Shown here one piece after another: positions 5,843 to 7,405 of a stretch of 7,405 nucleotides of DNA. Source of the stretch: Bacteroidales bacterium (GTDB taxonomy: Bacteria; Bacteroidota; Bacteroidia; Bacteroidales; UBA932); NCBI GenBank assembly GCA_017538685.1, contig JAFYIK010000216.1, forward strand, positions 1 to 7,405. The letters run 5' to 3'. The translations under genes were made by a program, and so were the position numbers. Every line of letters begins with the position of its first letter. Position 1 is the first letter of the stretch. The notes beneath the pieces were generated by a model. That model made no database searches, was not told the origin of the DNA, and saw only the letters and a program-made list of their open reading frames with translations.

Positions 5843-5850
5843 CAAAGATA
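5843..5850 (-). promoter_or_regulatory. -7 promoter box of the 99-residue protein gene
   Basis: On the minus strand this reads TATCTTTG, a match to TAnnTTTG. Only five bases (TGTCT) separate it from the ATG at 5837, so a transcript from it would be almost or fully leaderless. No TTTG -33 element is found at the expected 19-21 base spacing, which lies inside the upstream gene. Confidence 0.4.
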
Positions 5851-5866
5851 GGGATATATTCGTTAA

Positions 5867-6214
5867 TTATAGCCTGGGTTTCTGGATGACTCTGACGATG
5901 AGGGATGTCAGGTAGATGATTATGCCGTAAAGGACAGGAATCATACTGACTTTGAGTCCTCCGAACAACACGCAGGGGGAAATGAAATCAAATAGACCGG
6001 AAATCTGAGCCTCTGATGCGTCGGCAATCTGCTGCAACGCTTCGAACATCTGAAGAAGTCCGAGCAGAAGTGAGAAAACGCCGAACACAAGGGCGAAATT
6101 TCCTATCTCCTTTACCCAGCGGGGTGCTTTCCAGGCAGCGAAGAAAATTCCGACAAGAAGGATTGTCAGAACGGACATAAAAACTGGTCCGCCTTCAATA
6201 AAGAACTTTAACAT
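5867..6214 (-). CDS. Short MotA/TolQ/ExbB-like three-helix membrane protein
   Basis: A 115-residue integral membrane protein. Helices are predicted at about 10-28, 38-60 and 82-108. The opening FFIEGGPVFMSVLTILLVG resembles the start of ExbB/TolQ proteins, which have EGG followed by the first helix. The middle segment (GVFSLLLGLLQMFEALQQIADA) and the last (ISPCVLFGGLKVSMIPVLYGIIIYL) mirror the GLLGTV...F and ISPALxxGxxxAL...GL helices of proton-channel subunits. The large cytoplasmic regions of full-length TolQ or ExbB are missing, so this is a minimal relative and a working proton channel is not proven. ATG at 6212-6214 is used because the longer in-frame start at 6277 lies upstream of a strong promoter. 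No ExbD/TolR partner is in the window. It is divergent from the LytTR regulator gene. The assignment is moderate. Confidence 0.6.
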   Translation of the reverse strand: MLKFFIEGGPVFMSVLTILLVGIFFAAWKAPRWVKEIGNFALVFGVFSLLLGLLQMFEALQQIADASEAQISGLFDFISPCVLFGGLKVSMIPVLYGIIIYLTSLIVRVIQKPRL

Positions 6215-6247
6215 AAGACAAACATTTTTTTGATTAAACTTCTGTTG

Positions 6248-6278
6248 CAAAGGTAGCGGACTACTGGCGGGGCGCAAA
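6248..6278 (-). promoter_or_regulatory. Promoter of the MotA/TolQ/ExbB-like gene
   Basis: Read on the minus strand, TTTG (6278-6275) is followed after exactly 19 bases by TACCTTTG (6255-6248). This is the best match in the window to the Bacteroidota consensus TTTG-N19-21-TAnnTTTG. It predicts a start of transcription near 6243-6245 and a leader of about 30 AT-rich bases before the ATG at 6214. Confidence 0.7.
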
Positions 6279-6294
6279 GCCGAAACCCCACGAT

Positions 6295-6307
6295 GATTCG
6301 TAGAATC
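6295..6307. promoter_or_regulatory. Small inverted repeat in the divergent promoter region
   Basis: GATTC-GTA-GAATC is a perfect 5+3+5 inverted repeat, 17 bases upstream of the -33 element of the minus-strand promoter and about 44 bases upstream of the plus-strand -7 box. Its position between two divergent genes would suit an operator, possibly for the neighbouring LytTR protein. Such a short repeat can also occur by chance. Confidence 0.25.
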
Positions 6308-6350
6308 CCCATAATTGGTCTCTTACTATCAATAACCCGGGTATAATTAT

Positions 6351-6358
6351 TATTTTTG
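6351..6358 (+). promoter_or_regulatory. -7 promoter box of the LytTR gene
   Basis: TATTTTTG matches TAnnTTTG and lies 8 bases before the ATG at 6367, predicting a leader of only a few bases. No TTTG or TTG sits 19-21 bases upstream; the nearest TTG (6315-6317) is 33 bases away. The region is AT-rich, so a chance match cannot be excluded. Confidence 0.4.
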
Positions 6359-6366
6359 TGTTGAGG

Positions 6367-7077
6367 ATGAAACGGATACTTCTCATAACATATTGGGTTG
6401 TCGCTGTTCTGCTGGTAGCCATTGCTCTCAGCAGCCTGGATTATAAATTCTGGGAGGCGCTTTTAGTCGGCACCTTATTCCTGCCTGGCGCACTGGCTGC
6501 CAAAGTCTTTTTTCCTAAAGTGAACTACAACAATCGTATGGCAGGTATCCGTGACACGACTTTTGTGGTTTTGGGGATTTTGACTGCGGAACTTTTTCTC
6601 TTTATGGCGGCACACTATTATATCTTCACGGTAAGAGACCGCCCCGAGTTACCTTTCGCGGTCCGAGATATTCCACACATCCTGACTAACCCCGTTTTTG
6701 TCGCTATTATCTTGACCGCGCTTGCCGCCGGTTGCCACTTCTTCGAATCCTGGCTCGATAAGAAATTCCCCGGTCGCAATGACTCGATTTCGTTTAATTC
6801 GGAGAGGAAGCAGGTCAAGTTGAACATCGACGAGATAGTCTATGTCGAGTCCAACGATGATGTCACCACGGTGGTTGCCACCAAGGGCCGTCATTTCAAG
6901 AATTACACTCCTATCTCCCGATGGGAAGCCATTCTTTCCCCCCGCTTCATCAGGATACATCGCTCCTACCTTGTGAACAAGACTAAAGTCACTCGAATTG
7001 ACGTGGACCTCCTCTATATCGGCGATATCCAACTGCCAATTTCCCGCAAGTATAAGGACGCGGTCAATAATCTTTAG
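6367..7077 (+). CDS. Membrane-anchored LytTR-domain transcriptional regulator
   Basis: A 236-residue protein with four predicted membrane helices (about 4-22, 28-49, 64-86 and 108-126) followed by a C-terminal LytTR DNA-binding domain (about 140-236). Within that domain are KLNIDEIVYVESNDD (151-165), an RHFKNYTPISRWEAIL segment (175-190) and the hallmark RFIRIHRSYLVNKTKV (193-208). There is no receiver domain, so it is not a standard response regulator. Binding of DNA near the membrane and signal sensing through the helices are inferred from similar Bacteroidota proteins. ATG 6367 is preferred to the in-frame GTG at 6358 because the GTG overlaps the promoter box. It is divergently placed from the MotA/TolQ/ExbB-like gene, whose promoter it could control along with its own. 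It ends just before a repeat-rich non-coding stretch. Confidence 0.85.
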   Translation: MKRILLITYWVVAVLLVAIALSSLDYKFWEALLVGTLFLPGALAAKVFFPKVNYNNRMAGIRDTTFVVLGILTAELFLFMAAHYYIFTVRDRPELPFAVRDIPHILTNPVFVAIILTALAAGCHFFESWLDKKFPGRNDSISFNSERKQVKLNIDEIVYVESNDDVTTVVATKGRHFKNYTPISRWEAILSPRFIRIHRSYLVNKTKVTRIDVDLLYIGDIQLPISRKYKDAVNNL

Positions 7078-7405
7078 CTGTTTTTGCTGTTGGGCGTCAG
7101 CTCGCGAACCCCCTGCGGCCGAATCCGCCAAACAGCGCCACGAATAATGGCATTAAGTGATATCTGATGTGCTTTTGTTGGGGGTGAGGTGTGGCGCTAG
7201 TGCCGATTTCGAGGGTAGCGCCACGTGGCGCGGTTACGGAAACGCCCCACAGTTACTTCCGGGCGGTATCACTGGTTTCGTGCCGTGGCGCTATCTGGCG
7301 AGAAAATACCCAATATCTCGCCGGAATCAGAGGCGCGCCCCAAGCACGAGAAAGCAGCACCGTTCGGTGCGGGGAGATTCTGGAGGGCAAAGCCCGACTC
7401 AGGGA
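7078..7405. other. Non-coding stretch rich in GTGGCGC motifs and hairpins
   Basis: No convincing coding frame is present on either strand. GTGGCGC or its complement occurs five times in 157 bases: complement at 7135-7141, direct at 7191-7197, complement then direct at 7218-7231, and direct at 7285-7291. The back-to-back pair forms the perfect 14-bp palindrome GCGCCACGTGGCGC (7218-7231). Further hairpins are TCTGGCGAGA/TCTCGCCGGA (7294-7303 and 7316-7325, one U-G pair), GCACCG-TT-CGGTGC (7357-7370) and GGGC-AAA-GCCC (7385-7395). It may be a cluster of palindromic repeats or the edge of a mobile element, and it continues beyond the window. Confidence 0.6.
7086..7136. repeat. Inverted repeat after the LytTR gene, possible terminator
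   Basis: GCTGTTGGGCG (7086-7096) pairs with CGCCAAACAGC (7126-7136) in 10 of 11 positions. The loop contains a further GCGG...CCGC stem (7115-7118 and 7125-7128), of which the last bases overlap the right arm. It starts 9 bases after the stop codon, a suitable place for a terminator, but no T-run follows it; the T-run at 7080-7085 lies before it. Confidence 0.35.

Noticed and set aside
6215..6277. Longer N-terminus for the ExbB/TolQ-like protein
   Set aside because: It would start upstream of a strong TTTG-N19-TACCTTTG promoter and adds a polar, unrelated stretch.
7135..7291. CRISPR array at the repeat-rich end
   Set aside because: The motif is only 7-9 bases, occurs in both orientations, and spacing is irregular.

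Overview
The window looks like a moderately GC-rich chromosome segment from a member of the Bacteroidota, probably Bacteroidales. Three things point there. The -7 promoter box TAnnTTTG typical of this phylum precedes several genes. A NagB-like domain is fused to a PIG-L/LmbE deacetylase, an architecture best known from Bacteroidota. A membrane-anchored LytTR regulator is also present. Genus and species cannot be read from the sequence.

Bases 1-3987 hold a tight plus-strand operon, with gaps of 5, -1 and -7 bases. It contains the 3' part of nagB (glucosamine-6-phosphate deaminase), an exported glycerophosphodiester phosphodiesterase, a NagB-like/PIG-L fusion whose NagB half has lost two of its active-site residues, and a HAD-IIA (NagD-type) phosphatase. 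Together they suggest salvage of amino sugars and of glycerophosphodiester headgroups. The nagB plus NagD-type pairing recalls the E. coli nagBACD operon.

Bases 3988-4249 are non-coding and rich in structure. First comes an imperfect palindrome of about 126 bp with 23-24 bp arms. Next is a region bounded by a 14-bp RNA-compatible stem. Inside that stem lies a Shine-Dalgarno sequence followed by a 9-codon ORF. It ends 13 bases before aroC.

Bases 4250-5541 carry aroC (chorismate synthase, of a variant sequence type) and a small gene of unknown function whose protein contains an internal duplication. That small gene has a palindrome spanning its promoter box and ribosome-binding region. It converges on an unknown minus-strand gene, and the two stop codons overlap in a shared CTAG.

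Bases 5538-6214 (minus strand) carry the unknown 99-residue protein and a short, three-helix, MotA/TolQ/ExbB-like membrane protein with a well-formed promoter. Divergent from these, 6367-7077 (plus) encodes a four-helix membrane protein with a C-terminal LytTR DNA-binding domain. The last 328 bases have no gene. They are packed with inverted repeats, five copies of GTGGCGC in both orientations, and several short hairpins.

I saw no CRISPR array, tRNA, rRNA or transposase. The most interesting spots are the aroC leader, the degenerate NagB domain in the fusion, and the two repeat-rich non-coding stretches.
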